Shown: positions 9,406-20,658 of the stretch, piece by piece
Layout: every line of letters begins with the position of its first letter
How positions within the stretch are numbered: position 1 is the stretch's first letter
NCBI GenBank assembly: GCA_026260175.1
Contig: JAKCWW010002731.1
Location: 1 to 53,638 of the forward strand
Origin: Reticulitermes lucifugus
Lineage: Eukaryota > Arthropoda > Insecta > Blattodea > Rhinotermitidae
Direction: 5' to 3'
DNA length: 53,638 bases
Translations under genes and position numbers: made by a program
The notes under the pieces: model-generated
The model's input: the letters and a program-made list of their open reading frames with translations, nothing else
What the model was told of the DNA's origin: nothing
Databases searched by the model: none

Positions 9406-12400
9406 TATTCTCCTGGCAAAGTGATGAGCATTACCAGGATTGTGGACAGAGAGTCAGTAGTGGACAATATCATGCTTTGTCCGAAGGGGAGTTTAAGCCT
9501 GCTGTTTGTAGTAAATGCAGAGGAATGCTGACAAAACAAGTTTTTCACTATGTTAACACTGTACCTCACATGGCACAAGTGACTGTGGAAACAATTTAGA
9601 AACTGCATTTGAGCTTCTGCCTCACCCAGTAGACAGTCCAGATCTCATCCAATTACCATATTTTCATACCACTCAAAAATACGTTTCATGGATGCCACTT
9701 TGCATACAAATTGAGGCCAAGCATGTGATGCATACATGGTTTCACACACAACTAGATACATTCTTTGCAGCTGGCATTAGGAAGCTCCTGAACTCAAGCA
9801 ACAACTGTGGGGCAACCTGGGAGATTACTTTTAAAAATGATAGCATTTTTGCTCTTGCGTGACTTTTGTAGAATAATTAACTAAGTGAATTGCCGTAATG
9901 TTTTGAATTCCCCTCATAATTTAAATGCAGTTATCTTCACTAGATGGAGGTGAGTGGTCAGGTTTATGCCCTGGCCACTTTACTCCTGGAGAAAGCACCC
10001 CCAGTACACATTGGATAGAACACTTTGGAGAAGAGCAATCTCTTATCTCCTGCCTGAAATCAAACACTGAATCCTTTGTGACTCAACCCATAGGCTAGTC
10101 ATTACAACAAGAGAGCTATCCCATTTCTTTCTTGTTGCAAATAATAAATATAATTTGTGCTCTTCCTAGTGGAGACCTGCCTGCAATTGAACGTGTGGCA
10201 TATGAGTTCTGTGAGGACAAGGCAAAGAATGGTGTCCTGTATGCAGAAGCTCGCTATAGCCCACACTTCCTTTTGGCTGAGAATGGACCTTCTGACATTA
10301 GTGGTGCGCCTTTTTGTTTGCTTCACTGTTGTTATTGCCATCTTCTTTTTCTCCTTTTCCTTCTCCTCTTCCGCCTCACATTTTACAAGTGTGTGTCTTT
10401 ATGAATTAAATGTTTTCTAACAAAGAGTATTCTCACATTTTCATCACTATTTTAACTTGTATTTTTAATTTCAGCAAGGGAGACAGGCTATTGGAATGCA
10501 GTATGTAAGATTTAACAATTTTTACTTTATTTTTCTATTTTGTTCTTTATATATCTGTCTTTATTTTTTCTTTATTATCCATGAGTTATGTGCCTGTTCT
10601 ATGATTGGCTGCCTTTGTATTCACACAATTCTGTTAGGCTTTTCTGCATTGAGTTGCTTCTAGAATTTCAATTATTGTTGTTCTTGCAGTGGAAATCCTA
10701 TCAGTTGGTCTTCTATTTGAGTCATCTCAAATTACAGCTGCTCTAGCTGCTGCTGTTGCTTTTTTTTTCACTTTAACTGTAGTGTAATTGACACCATTCT
10801 GACATATTTTTACAGAAATGTAAAAGAAATCGAACTTAACAGACTACTTTTAACACATATTCACCTAAAACCCTTCAGTGTTTATGTTACAACACAAATC
10901 CATTTTTAATGTGCCTTTTAGTTTTTACACAAAACTCATCAAAATATTTCTCAATATCTTACTAACAGTTTTACATTGGTCCATTCTTTACTTTTTTCTC
11001 CTTACCTTGGTAACAACAATTATTATTGACATGCTCCACTCCACACAGCCTCTTTCATTGTTCTTTATTGTTGGAGCAGACCAAGAGTTAATGTCATCTA
11101 TCAGAGGGCTACCATCTGGTTATGCTGTGTTGTATTATATGCTGGATGCTCAGCTTTTCCTCAGCCTCAGCCCCTACCTCAGAGAGAGCACAGTCTGTTG
11201 TAAGCATGACAGCTTGGGTGTGACACAGGTTGCTCATCAGTGCATGGGGTATAAACCCCTTGATCTGACCCTGTTCTCATGGACTGGTTTTGATTATATT
11301 TGGCACGGCATGTCACATAATCCTCCTAAAACTACTACCAAAATTTCAAGCACCAATCTTCATATTCTGTGATTTATGGTTGCCTCAGACACACACATAG
11401 ACAGTAGATCTTGTTTTTTTAGTTCAAACTTTCATCTTCTCATTATATCTTCCAAAAACAGAGTTACACCACAACCAGCATGATTACTTACCTTCATATT
11501 GTTGTGTTGTTTATGATTACTCAAGGGCACACTGATTTTGTATGTTTTTATGTAAGTAATGCTTTTGACATCATTTTCTGTGACTTATTCTTTGTAATGT
11601 TGGGAATATGGAGTTTCTTCTGGATATGTCAGGCTGAATAAAATTGTTATTATTTTTTATGCTAGGCACTGGCAATAGTGTCCTTTTTCCGACCATCTCT
11701 TATATCTTATCTCTTTTGCATTTTAGACCCTTATGGCCTCAAAAATTTGTGATAGGACCTGAAATTAACACACAAATAAAGCAAAATTAGGAAAGAGACT
11801 TAATGAAATGGTAATATCCTTGAAAGAAAAAAAAATAATGAATCTAAACTTTTATATTATTAAAGTATATTTGTGTTTATTATTTGAGAACAGAATTTCC
11901 GTTTATTATATTAAAAGGAAACTTATTTTATCATGGCTTTTCTCATTAATTTTATATTACACAAATTTATCTGTGGAATTTTGATGGGAATCACTTGCTT
12001 AGAATGCAAGGTAGTTGGTTTCTATGCTGCAACACAACGACCTCTAATTCTGACCTTGGTATTTGTTTCCAGCATTAAGTGAAGTTGTCCGAGCAGTAAA
12101 TCGTGGCCATGCTCGAGGGGAGGAAAGCTTTCACATCAAAGTTCGAAGTATTTTGTGCACACTCGTTGGAGCAAACCAAGCTTCGGATGTACTGGAACTT
12201 AGCCAGATCTTTCAAAATGAAGGAGTGGTTGGCATTGACATGGCAGCACAGGCTACCCTTGATCCTGGAGAACGTAGTAAGTGTAATTAGTTTAAGTGAG
12301 CAACAGAATAGCAGATAATAACCAGGCAGTGATGGAAATTTAATGCCATATATTCCTTTCTGTTTCTTCGCATAATACCCACTCTTTTTTTCCAAATTTC

Positions 12401-15400
12401 AATACAAATTTGGGTGTTTGATTTACATAAGGATATATGAAAATGGTCCATAGTGAAAATTATTGTGTGTATTTGACATACTTTTAACAGTGAAATATTT
12501 TCTCAGAAAACTGCTTAAGCCCTATTTCGTTTAAGTTAAACACTTTGTGTGTTTATTATTTTATATTTTTTATGTCCTACCCAACATGTTTGAGTGGCAC
12601 AGCGCTGTGTCACAGTGTCACAGGCTGTGTATTGTGTGGTAGTGATAGAAACAATTTTCATTCAGCTGTGTTGTATGCATGCCTTTTCACTTGTTTCAGA
12701 TTTCATACCTGCTGCTAACACTTTCAGACTTTCAAGTAAAATTTTTAGCTTCTCTCACCTTTCATCTTCTATGCATTCTGTTAGGAATGAAATGCATAAA
12801 ACACACAGGGATTTATTGGAGTTATTGATTTCTTAATTTTGTAACAAATATTGGAAGATATTATCAACTATGTGACGAAGTTTGTGTAAATGTAATGTTT
12901 CATATTCTTGTGTATCCAGTGCTTGTTTTTTTTTGTAACATGTTCCAATGCTTGCTTTTTTTGTAACATGTTTTATATACAGAATGTTTCTGGAAACAGT
13001 CATGGGGCTCACTAATCTGGCTGCATTTTTTCATGGTTTTTTGGTTTTCCCTAAGATTAAAGCTGGAATATTGTTCTAAGAAAGTATGTTGTTACTTTCT
13101 TCGTTTTTCCACATGTAGTATTAGTAATTATGCCTTCATCCATCATTAAAAGCTTTGTACACTCGTCAGTTGTTACAGTGTCATTTTGCAACTTATAGCT
13201 GAAGTCACAGTATCACTGCAGGAATTTGCTTTGATTAGCACCAGTGCCTTTTTTTTTCACCTTATATATATATATATATATAAGGGATCCAGGAGGTTGA
13301 GGCTTCCAGAATTTCTAGACAGTCGGCACATGAAGGTGGTCATGTTGTCAGCCCTACAAGCCAGCTGCCTTTACCCCCCAGGAGATATCCCTGGTACTCA
13401 TTTCTGTTAGAGGCTGAGTCAACCCTAGGGCCACAGTGTGGCTGGAAGGATTAAGTCAATGAAAAATTCCAATGACCCATCGGGAATCGAAATATATATA
13501 ATTACTATTTTACAGTGCAGGAACTTCATGAGTAATTTTTCTGATAGAAAATGCCACATTACTGATGAAATATAATCCAACAGAAAACAGCTGATTCTTC
13601 TTTCTACTTTTTTCCTAGATTCGCACCACAAAGTAACATATCTAATAAGTTATGCTCTCTGATTTATGTGATTCATATTTTGCTTCAAGAAGGAGCAGAA
13701 TCCAAAACCAGAGCATTAGATGGGTTTGGAAGTAAACATTAGAAGAAAAGTTGATGTAATTATGGATACAGTGGTATTGATAGCTTTGACATTTTCAGAC
13801 ATGAAAATGTTGAACAACCATTGGAAAGATCAAAGCAAAGTGAGAAAGGATATACAGATCAGTTTAGGGAAAACAAACATAAAGAGAGTTTGGAGTGCTT
13901 AAAGGAAAATGGCAAAAAATGGAGAAGGTGTTGACAGTTAACCCTATGAAAATGATAGTGGATGGTGATGATTATGATGATGTTACTTGTTTGTTCAGGA
14001 TATCATAATTTTGTAACCACTAGTGATGACTTGTGTTATTTGTTCTTTATCATGAAGTTATCAGTTTTCATTACGTAACATGCATCAGTTTCAATCTGTA
14101 TTTACTCTGAAAGCCTTGGATTATGTATGATTTGACCCATGAAGTTTGAAGTTTGAACTTGCTATCATAATTCAAACTGTTTGTCCAAAGATAAAGTCAT
14201 GCACATTTCCTTAAAACAGACCTTGACTGTCATCATCTGGTCTGCACCACTTATTTATTTCATAGGAATATTTTTATGTACACTGTGATTCAAAAGTCAC
14301 CAGGTTACATTAAGGTTTTAGTAATGTAAACAGAATATGATTATGTGTGCAACATTTGGCTTGACTGATCACATCTGTTGACTGTCAGTCTTTCACGGTA
14401 TTGTGAGGCAATCAGTCTAGTGCCATTAGTTCTGTATTTAAAATGAATGCAGTAAGTTTTGAGGTTTTTCAGAGCAGTGTAGCTGAGGATTATCTTCTTC
14501 TGGGATATGACACTGTGCCAATGGGTAATCAGATCCCAACGTTTTGAGGGAACATAGTGCAGTACAACCTAGAGGAGTTCTTCTAGGACCTGTCAAGTCT
14601 TCAAGATAAGGGCACTATGTTACCTTAAAATGTTGGGATCCAATTACCCACTGACATGGCATCATATCCCAGGAGAACAGGATTCTTAATGCAGTATGAT
14701 TAAGTCTTTTTCCTGTCACACTGTGTGTTTATAATTGGGCAGTATTTTACGTCTTAGGCATATGCACACACTCAGAGAGAGCACTGTGAGACATATCCTG
14801 ATTCTGTCCCACATAAGACTGGATTTGCAAGATTTGTTGACTGTTTCCTTCAGACTGGAATATTGGTGGATTGCATGTCTCTTAAATCACTCTATTAAAG
14901 TCGTCTATCTGGAGTAATGGCAGTGACAGGAAGTACAGAATGGGCAAAAATCTTGAAAGCTTAAAAAATAAAAAGATTGGCAAAATAGTTATTGTATCAG
15001 AAGTGGGCATGCATTGTGCTTATTTATGAATTTCAGTTTCATGCTTCACAGTCATCATAAAAGCACTGAGTCAGGACATTGTGCGTAGTGTAAAGTGTTG
15101 ATGAAAACTGCGAATTCTGTGTGATGTATCTTTTGATGAAGGCTGTATTTATCCAAAAATATAAAATTACATTCAGGCCATAGTGTAAAGGGAGCATATT
15201 AAGTTTTTCAATTTCCACCAAAAATGTGGTTGAAGAAATAAAATTTGAATAACATTTCATTAAAATTAGTTCACTCATTCAGACTGGGCTTATTTCATGC
15301 CATAGATGGGCATATGACCGTGAAAACAAAAGGTTCAGTTAGAAAACCTATTGTCCTGAAGATTCTTGGCTTGTCTCTGTCTCTCCAGTCACATACTTTT

Positions 15401-18400
15401 AATAGTATCCATTTCAAAAGAAGGTATGACTGCATACTGTTACAGCCTTCCGCATCTTACCAGTGCGCATTTGATATTCTATAACCTCTGCATTGGACAG
15501 GGTTGCATGTAAGGTGGTGGTAATTACCATCATCATCATCGTTATCATCATTGCCATAACCATCTCCATCTTATAAGCAGTCATGCAATGTTGCAAAATG
15601 CATCTCAGACTGGTCCCATGCTTACATGAATATAATCCAGTTCTGGGTTGAAGCAGCCTAGTAATGATGCCTCCCCATCCACATCCTGCCTGTTACTAGT
15701 GATGGCTAATGGGATTTTTGAGATGACATAATTGTAATGTAAGTTTGTTATGGGAAGCCTTGAGAATGAACCTCAAACCTCCTCTGCCATCCTGTTACCA
15801 AATGACAGAAAATTAAATGTATATTACACACAATTTGTTACTTAAATTTATAGTTTATCATTTGTACCTAACAAATACATTTATACTTTTATGCAGATTC
15901 TTTTATTTTTTTAATTTCATTTGGAAGGTCTCTTTACTGAATCCAAAACCTGGGTAACATGACTGGCCTTTATTGTCCTTTCAAATGCTAAGATATATTT
16001 TAAAAAAGATGACAGCCTCTTTGTTACTTACTTTTGTATTCATGACTTTTAATATCCAGAAAGTTGTGGGGTGTAGTACCCTGAGCACATAATGACAACA
16101 AAAATTAAACTTGTGACAAATTAAAACTTGTATGGTACATTTGTGTCTAAGCAGATTGCCTTGAAGGCATATAGGGGCTATGGATGTAAAGCTTCATATT
16201 AATACTGGAGAAAGAATCTGAGGACGTTTGGTTGATCATGAGGCTATTCTGGATGTAGCAATAAAGTGAAAAGTTTCAGTTAATCCTTCTGGGAATCAAA
16301 CTCACATTATTCTATCTGTAACCTGTCACATTACTAAACTGAGCAATCATAATTAAAATCTGTAGGAGGTCAGCTTGGATAAGGCTGACATTTCCATCTG
16401 CCCATTTCTTAGGTTAAGATTGTCCTTCCTAAAAATGCATAACATATGTTATTCAGTATACACCTACTGGTTTACATTTACAGTTGAAGTCCCAGACAGT
16501 GGAACAGAAGTTGAGGCATTCCAAGAGGCAGCTAAGTTGGGAATCCACCGGACCGTACATGCTGGAGAAACAGGTTCAGCCGAAATGGTCCAGCGGGTTA
16601 GTGGCGCCAGTTTAGCATTCTCATATGTGATAGTTTATTACTTTTCATTAACCGTTTAAAGACAAAGATCAATCTGAATTATACTTAGTGATTAAGTCTG
16701 TACCGCACAATAAACACAGTCTCTCTCTTGGTTAGTTTCCTGCGAGCAGAACTTTGGTAAACCTGAGTTAATACAAAACTGTTTACAGTCAACACAAACC
16801 CAGGAGCATTCCTTCAGCTTAGCCATTACTCCTATAGATAAGGAGCTGGCACTGAAGTTAAACTGTGATGGCACTGTTGATAAATTCACACATGCAAAGG
16901 CAGGAAAACTGCATTTTTGTGGTGAGTGCAACATCACTCTTGAAAGGTACCATATTCAGTAACCACTTGCTAATGCGGTTTTGACTGTATGTGGTTGAAA
17001 ATAATTATATATGTGGTGGAAAAAATTTCTAAATGCTAAAAAATATAAATACATGTGGATAGACATTGGTGGTTACTCACTCAACTGCCACAGAAGCTGC
17101 CAGTATCTGCTATCCAAGCACTGTATAATGTTTAATGTCCAAATATGTATGTGTTTTAAGCCATGGAGGGTTCCATAAGTGTCTGTGTTCATGTAATCCT
17201 ATTTTTCCCACAAGAAGTTTGTGCAACATGGTTCTGCCAACATGCTATGATCACTTGAATGCCCACATTGGATGCAGGATCACTGTACCTATGTGTTTAT
17301 TGTCTAAGCAGTGTTTCAAAAGTATGCAGTTGTGATCAGTGTACCATAGGTACTGTATCCCTAGGTTATCAGTCAATGTATGATGGCTATTGACCTGGCA
17401 AAACAAGAGAATCCCACTGTATAAGTCACATGAAGAGGGGTGGGGCACACTCTTCAATGTTCACACACAGCACAAAATTAGCCAGCTATGATATACTTTA
17501 TATAATCACTTCAGTTGCCAGTGTTGGTGTATAAGAAGGAACAGCAACATATTGTGCTTCCCTCCCTCACCTTATCTAATTTACGTAACTATTAAGCTTC
17601 CTCTTTACCATTTTTAAATCCTGTATTTCATATGTTTCATCACTCTTTGCCTAATATTGATTAGTGCAAAAATTTTTCTTCAACAGGCAATTGAACTATA
17701 TCATGCAGAGAGAATAGGTCATGGTTACCATGTTCTTGAAGATGATGCAGTGTACAGAACAGTTCGTGACCGAGGTATCCATCTTGAAAACTGCCCATGG
17801 TCCAGTTACCTTACTGGAAGTGTTCCACTTTCTACCCCTAAACACCCTGTGGTCCAGTAAGTATAACAAGAAAATTAGTATTGTTTATCTAGAAGTCCAA
17901 CCCTTATATAGCAGCACCCTTACTTAGTGCCCATAAAAGTCTGTGAACAGAAATTCCCTATTATACAGTATTTCGATTTATTGCAATCCTCCAGACACTG
18001 CCACAAACTGTGGTGAAAAAACAGTGCTGCTATATTAGGGTTTGACTACAATCTTTTGCATGAAGCTGTACAAGATTTCCTGCTGTCTAGAATGAAGAAA
18101 AGATTTGTTATTATTCTCCTTCTCTCTTCAGAGTATAATTATAAATACTTATTTACCATGAAAGCAGGGGTTGCATTCTCTATCTGTACTGGCATTTCAG
18201 TAGATGCAGCTCACTTAAACTCAAAATTTGCATTTGTCTCTCTTTGGAATATGAACAAGTTTTACTTATTGCGTTCTGATACAGCAAGCATACTAATGCT
18301 TCACTTTGTGCTGGAGCCCTTCAGAATGCATATTGGAGCATTAGAGTGAAGAATTATACCATCGCATCAGGTACTGTCCTTAAATTTTGAAATTAAGTGT

Positions 18401-19948
18401 TACTGCCGGGGAATGATCTGTGCAAAATTGCAACTGTCAATACACACTGCAGGTCAGTAAAAGATGTTAGGAAATGTATACGTAGTATAACAATTCTGTC
18501 ACATTCATTTTTTTTTTAATTATCCAAGAACAGCAAGAATCACCAAGCAAGTATACTGGGCATCAAATGTGTTGTTTTTATGCACATTCACAGTCCTGCA
18601 GACTGCCTATTAAATACACTCTGCCATCCATTAGTACACACGAAACAGCTGAAGGACTGCTGAATATATTTTCATGAAATCTGGTTACAGGTTTGCAGAA
18701 GATGAAGTCAACTTTTCTATCAGCACAGATGATCCAATGGTGACAGGTCAGGAGCTTCAGGGTGACTATGACCTTGTTAATTACTGGGGACTATCTGAAG
18801 CCTACTTAATCAGAGCTGTAAGTGATATTCAAAAATCCTTCTGTCCTTCCAGAATTCTTTCTCCCAGTGGTTTTTTTTTTAAGTAGTTGAGTATTATCAC
18901 AGTGAATAAGTATTGTTTGTATTTTCCCCCAGTGGCATTAGGCTGTTATGATAGCTGAGGAGGAATATACATGGTGCACCTATAACAGTGCATTACTAAT
19001 TATTTCTTTGCAAGCATGTTTGATGTATGCAAGGTTATCAGAATAACCATAACAATATAAGATCACGATATCCATGTTTTTCATATCAGTATCATGATGA
19101 ACAACCATTTCCCCATACATGAAACATGGAATCTATATAACAGAAGTAGGAAGCATTACAAATATGTTATTGTGTTCTGATAAAAAGTATTTAAAAATTG
19201 AGTTTTTCATTATATTTTAAGCTGTAGAAGTGTTAGATGTTGTCATATGCAGAATATTATTTGATGCTGCCCTGAACGAAGACCAGGAGCACAGCTAGTT
19301 GTCAATATATTTATTTTTCTTAACGTGTGATGTTGGGATACAAAATACAGATTAAGGGCCTTGCCATGCTTGACCCCTAAAGATGAGACCCATAGGCTGT
19401 CCAAAAATGTTTTTAACCGGCTGCCAATCTATGTCATGTAACATCCCAGAAGGGCGAAGGCCTCAACTGCACTGTAGTGTAAGCCTGAAATCCTGCAAAC
19501 TACAGACTGTCTACAAATAGTGGATGCTGCACCTGCCTAGAGAATCTGGCTGCCTTGCATTACTCTCAAAACTTGGAAAACTTGTGAAAAAACAAAACAG
19601 GGACACAATAATCATAGGTACACTAATAAAAAGTCTATCTTTTATATTTCTGTGTGATATGTTGTACTGAACAGAAGCCTTGTGACATGACCTTTTCACA
19701 TCTTCAACTTTCAATTTTAGTCTGCGATTCCATCAGTTTGTTTTGAGGCTTTAAGTTTTCTGTGGACACAAGAGTTTTGGAAACACTGTGTTAATTTATA
19801 AGTTATGCATTCATTATTGCTATCTTAATGATAATGAAAATTAATGTGTTCACAACAGAATCTGAATGCTGCCCGTTCATGTTTCCTTCCAAAAGAAGAA
19901 AAAGAAGAGCTAATCACAGAGCTGGTGAGAATCTATGGACTCAATTAA
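5141..19948 (+). CDS. ADA: Adenosine deaminase, eight coding exons (N-terminal exon missing)
   Basis: Adenosine deaminase, hydrolysing adenosine and deoxyadenosine to inosine and deoxyinosine in purine salvage; normally cytosolic. Exons at 5141-5202, 7738-7863, 10170-10303, 12073-12276, 16484-16596, 17687-17856, 18691-18817 and 19859-19948 join in phase to 1026 nt, 341 residues plus stop. All catalytic elements are present: HVHLDG zinc motif (visible residues 4-9), TVHAGE (H201, E204), GHGYH (H225) and STDDP (D283, D284). RYSPH and CPWSSYLTG are also conserved. Only the first roughly 10 residues are lacking, because the family's usual first exon ends just before VELHVHLDG. Unusual: the IDLAGDE substrate loop reads IDMAAQA, and the loop after RYSPH is about 7 residues short. 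No signal peptide or N-terminal growth-factor extension is visible, so it is ADA rather than the secreted ADGF branch. Confidence 0.95.
5203..7737 (+). other. ADA intron, no recognised feature
   Basis: 2.5 kb of AT-rich, CpG-poor intron. It has a C-run near 6452-6461 and scattered simple sequence. I see no gene, RNA or clear transposon in it. Confidence 0.7.
7738..7863 (+). CDS. ADA: ADA exon
   Basis: Acceptor GGCACAG, donor GTATGT. It completes the split Lys codon and encodes EKGLQLPG...[12 protein letters not shown]...CIA, the helical region between the zinc motif and the FCEDKAKNG segment. It ends in phase 2. Confidence 0.92.
9150..9405 (+). mobile_element. LINE 3' tail inserted in the mariner relic
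   Basis: The frame reads [28 protein letters not shown], a stop, then [20 protein letters not shown]. This is the conserved tail of an RTE-like insect LINE (consensus [19 protein letters not shown].KLKEEALDRTxWRTRFGRGYGPV). One Trp codon has become TGA. It ends in a GTG and TGA trinucleotide run, typical of such elements. Mariner sequence resumes directly after it. Confidence 0.75.
9359..9405 (+). repeat. (GTG)n(ATG)n trinucleotide microsatellite
   Basis: Four to five GTG units pass into about eleven GAT units. It is the 3' tail of the LINE fragment just before it. Confidence 0.95.
9943..10118 (-). mobile_element. SINE family 1 copy, reversed
   Basis: GGAGGTGAGTGGTC, GCCACTTTACTCC and CAGTACACATTGGA are the reverse complement of the body of the SINE at 2595-2870. 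The copy runs to a decayed tRNA-like head at its 3' side, 50 bp before an ADA exon. Confidence 0.6.
10170..10303 (+). CDS. ADA: ADA exon with RYSPH motif
   Basis: Acceptor TCTTCCTAG. It encodes [20 protein letters not shown], then [20 protein letters not shown] and SDIS. Two in-frame GT donors 3 nt apart (after 10300 and after 10303) would both keep phase, giving DIT or DISA at the junction; I prefer 10303. Confidence 0.92.
10304..12072 (+). other. ADA intron, no recognised feature
   Basis: 1.8 kb. It contains a 164-codon open frame at 10878-11372 that I cannot assign and consider non-genic. Otherwise it is T-rich and simple sequence. Confidence 0.6.
12073..12276 (+). CDS. ADA: ADA exon, substrate-loop region altered
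   Basis: Acceptor TTTCCAG, donor GTAAGT. It encodes [20 protein letters not shown], then [15 protein letters not shown], and ends [22 protein letters not shown] is a family hallmark. The usual IDLAGDE is replaced by IDMAAQA at 12234-12254. Confidence 0.93.
13263..13282. repeat. (TA)10 microsatellite
   Basis: Uninterrupted TA run at the edge of the following SINE. Confidence 0.95.
13283..13495 (-). mobile_element. tRNA-derived SINE (family 2), reversed
   Basis: CGGGAATCGA at 13481-13490 is the reverse complement of a pol III box B (TCGATTCCCG). The body carries GGAGATATCCCTGGTACTC and GAGGCTGAGTCAACCC. The A- and T-rich junction with the TA run at 13282 is the 3' end of the element. Confidence 0.6.
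14497..14676. mobile_element. Foldback repeat (arms about 67 bp)
   Basis: The left arm, TTCTGGGATATGAC...CCAATGGGTAATC..GATCCCAACGTTTTGAGG (14497-14565), is the inverted copy of the right arm at 14611-14676 (CACTATGTTACC, AAATGTTGGGATCC, TACCCACTGACATGG, ATATCCCAGGAGAA). Arms are about 80 percent identical around a 45-bp spacer. Parts of the arm resemble a repeat at 49.9-50.1 kb. Confidence 0.6.
16484..16596 (+). CDS. ADA: ADA exon with TVHAGE motif
   Basis: Acceptor TTTACAG, donor GTTAGT. It encodes [20 protein letters not shown], then [17 protein letters not shown]. His201 binds zinc and Glu204 is the proton-donor glutamate by homology. Ends in phase 0. Confidence 0.95.
16597..17686 (+). 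other. ADA intron, possible Tigger-like relic
   Basis: 1.1 kb. GCGGTTTTGACTGTA at 16976-16990 is the reverse complement of a TACAGTCAAAACCGC end like pogo/Tigger termini, and AGTCTGTACCGCA at 16695-16707 may be its partner. Too weak to claim as an element. Nothing else is seen. Confidence 0.4.
17687..17856 (+). CDS. ADA: ADA exon with GHGYH and CPWSSYLTG
   Basis: Acceptor TCAACAG, donor GTAAGT. It encodes [20 protein letters not shown], then [20 protein letters not shown] and [16 protein letters not shown]. His225 in GHGYH is the catalytic base by homology. Ends in phase 2. Confidence 0.95.
17891..18050 (+). mobile_element. Tigger-like MITE copy 1
   Basis: Terminal inverted repeats AAGTCCAACCCTTATATAGC and the complement of GCTATATTAGGGTTTGACTA differ at about 4 of 27 positions. 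Element length is about 160 bp. The interior (AGTCTGTGAACAGAAATTCCC, CAGTATTTCGATTTATTGC) recurs inverted at 22022-22172. The TA-flanked GTCAAACCC end fits the pogo/Tigger group, as inference. Confidence 0.65.
18691..18817 (+). CDS. ADA: ADA exon with STDDP motif
   Basis: Acceptor GGTTACAG, donor GTAAGT. It encodes [20 protein letters not shown], then [20 protein letters not shown] and RA. Asp283 (zinc) and Asp284 (substrate N7 contact) are intact by homology. Confidence 0.95.
18818..19858 (+). other. ADA last intron, no recognised feature
   Basis: 1.0 kb. No repeat family or RNA recognised. Confidence 0.6.
19859..19948 (+). CDS. ADA: ADA terminal coding exon
   Basis: Acceptor TTCACAACAG. 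It encodes [20 protein letters not shown], then ELVRIYGLN and a TAA stop at 19946-19948. The NAAxSxFLP motif and C-terminal helix end at the usual family length. Confidence 0.95.
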   Translation, partial: NLNAARSCFLPKEEKEELITELVRIYGLN

Positions 19949-20652
19949 GTGGATGCCAACGGAAGGAACTTCAACACTATGGCATTCCACCAAGCACATC
20001 AGATGCTAATATAAATGGGTTAATTAAAAAGGAAACATGCTAAGTGGCTGAAATGCAGGCATGTTCCTGAACCTTGTAAATTAATTGGATTCATGTGTGT
20101 TGGCATTTTGGGTCATAACATTAGATTTGCACAAATGTCCCTCTACCCCTCCCCCCACCCACTTTGGTATCTTAATCTTCATTGCCATAAGGGGAAATGG
20201 GAGGGGGGGACGTGTACAAGATGTTCTAAAAGTTATTTGCTAGAAGAATTGTACTTACAGGGTAGATTTGTTAAAGAAAGACTCTTCAAAATGAACTCCA
20301 TCAAAATGTAAATATTCCATTACTTTTATTTTCTTATTGCCCAGTGCAGCCCCAACAAAACAAAAATGTTTATTCTGCACACAGATTTTTCTTAAAACAA
20401 ACTGCAGTAATGAAACTGCTTAACCAATGACAAAAAAGTTGCCAAAGATGATGAAAGTACTCTCTGTTAAGACAGTGTTCTGATTAGATATTGCTGTTGA
20501 CCAATTTTGTATGTATCTCACATTCCCATCAGTGTTGTCTTATCTCAATATATATCCCTACTGACCAAAGAAGTGACCAGACTTGTAAACTGTACTGAAA
20601 TAATGAATGTACTTGTTTATTATAGCAATATTATACAGATATATTCCCACTG

Positions 20653-20658
20653 AATAAA
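20653..20658 (+). terminator. Candidate ADA polyadenylation signal AATAAA
   Basis: First AATAAA on the ADA strand after the stop codon, 705 nt downstream. The actual cleavage site cannot be seen, and a later AATAAA lies near 21979. Confidence 0.4.

Larger units (their letters stand above)
8880..9860 (+). mobile_element. mariner transposase pseudogene split by a LINE insertion
   Basis: Fragments in all three frames follow the mariner transposase order. First come [15 protein letters not shown] and [18 protein letters not shown] (8915-9110), the N-terminal helix-turn-helix region. After a foreign segment come [24 protein letters not shown] then KLHLS, and a C-terminal part decayed from the PHPxYSPDLxPSDYHLF block (9440-9790). 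Several stops and frameshifts show long inactivity. It lies in an ADA intron. Confidence 0.75.
12277..16483 (+). other. ADA intron with scattered repeats
   Basis: 4.2 kb. It holds a SINE at 13283-13495, a TA microsatellite, a foldback repeat at 14497-14676 and a short CATCAT-rich tract near 15528-15552. No coding signal. Confidence 0.7.

Noticed and set aside
10479..10503. Possible ADA micro-exon after TTAATTTCAG
   Set aside because: The encoded residues do not fill the shortened loop convincingly, and the phases do not need it.
10878..11372. 164-codon open frame in an ADA intron
   Set aside because: Longest open frame in the window, but it has no start context, no domain and low-complexity hydrophobic composition in T-rich DNA. 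Could be decayed repeat; not supported as a gene.
5141..19948. Secreted ADGF-type deaminase
   Set aside because: No N-terminal ADGF extension or signal peptide is visible, and the length and motif spacing match cytosolic ADA.
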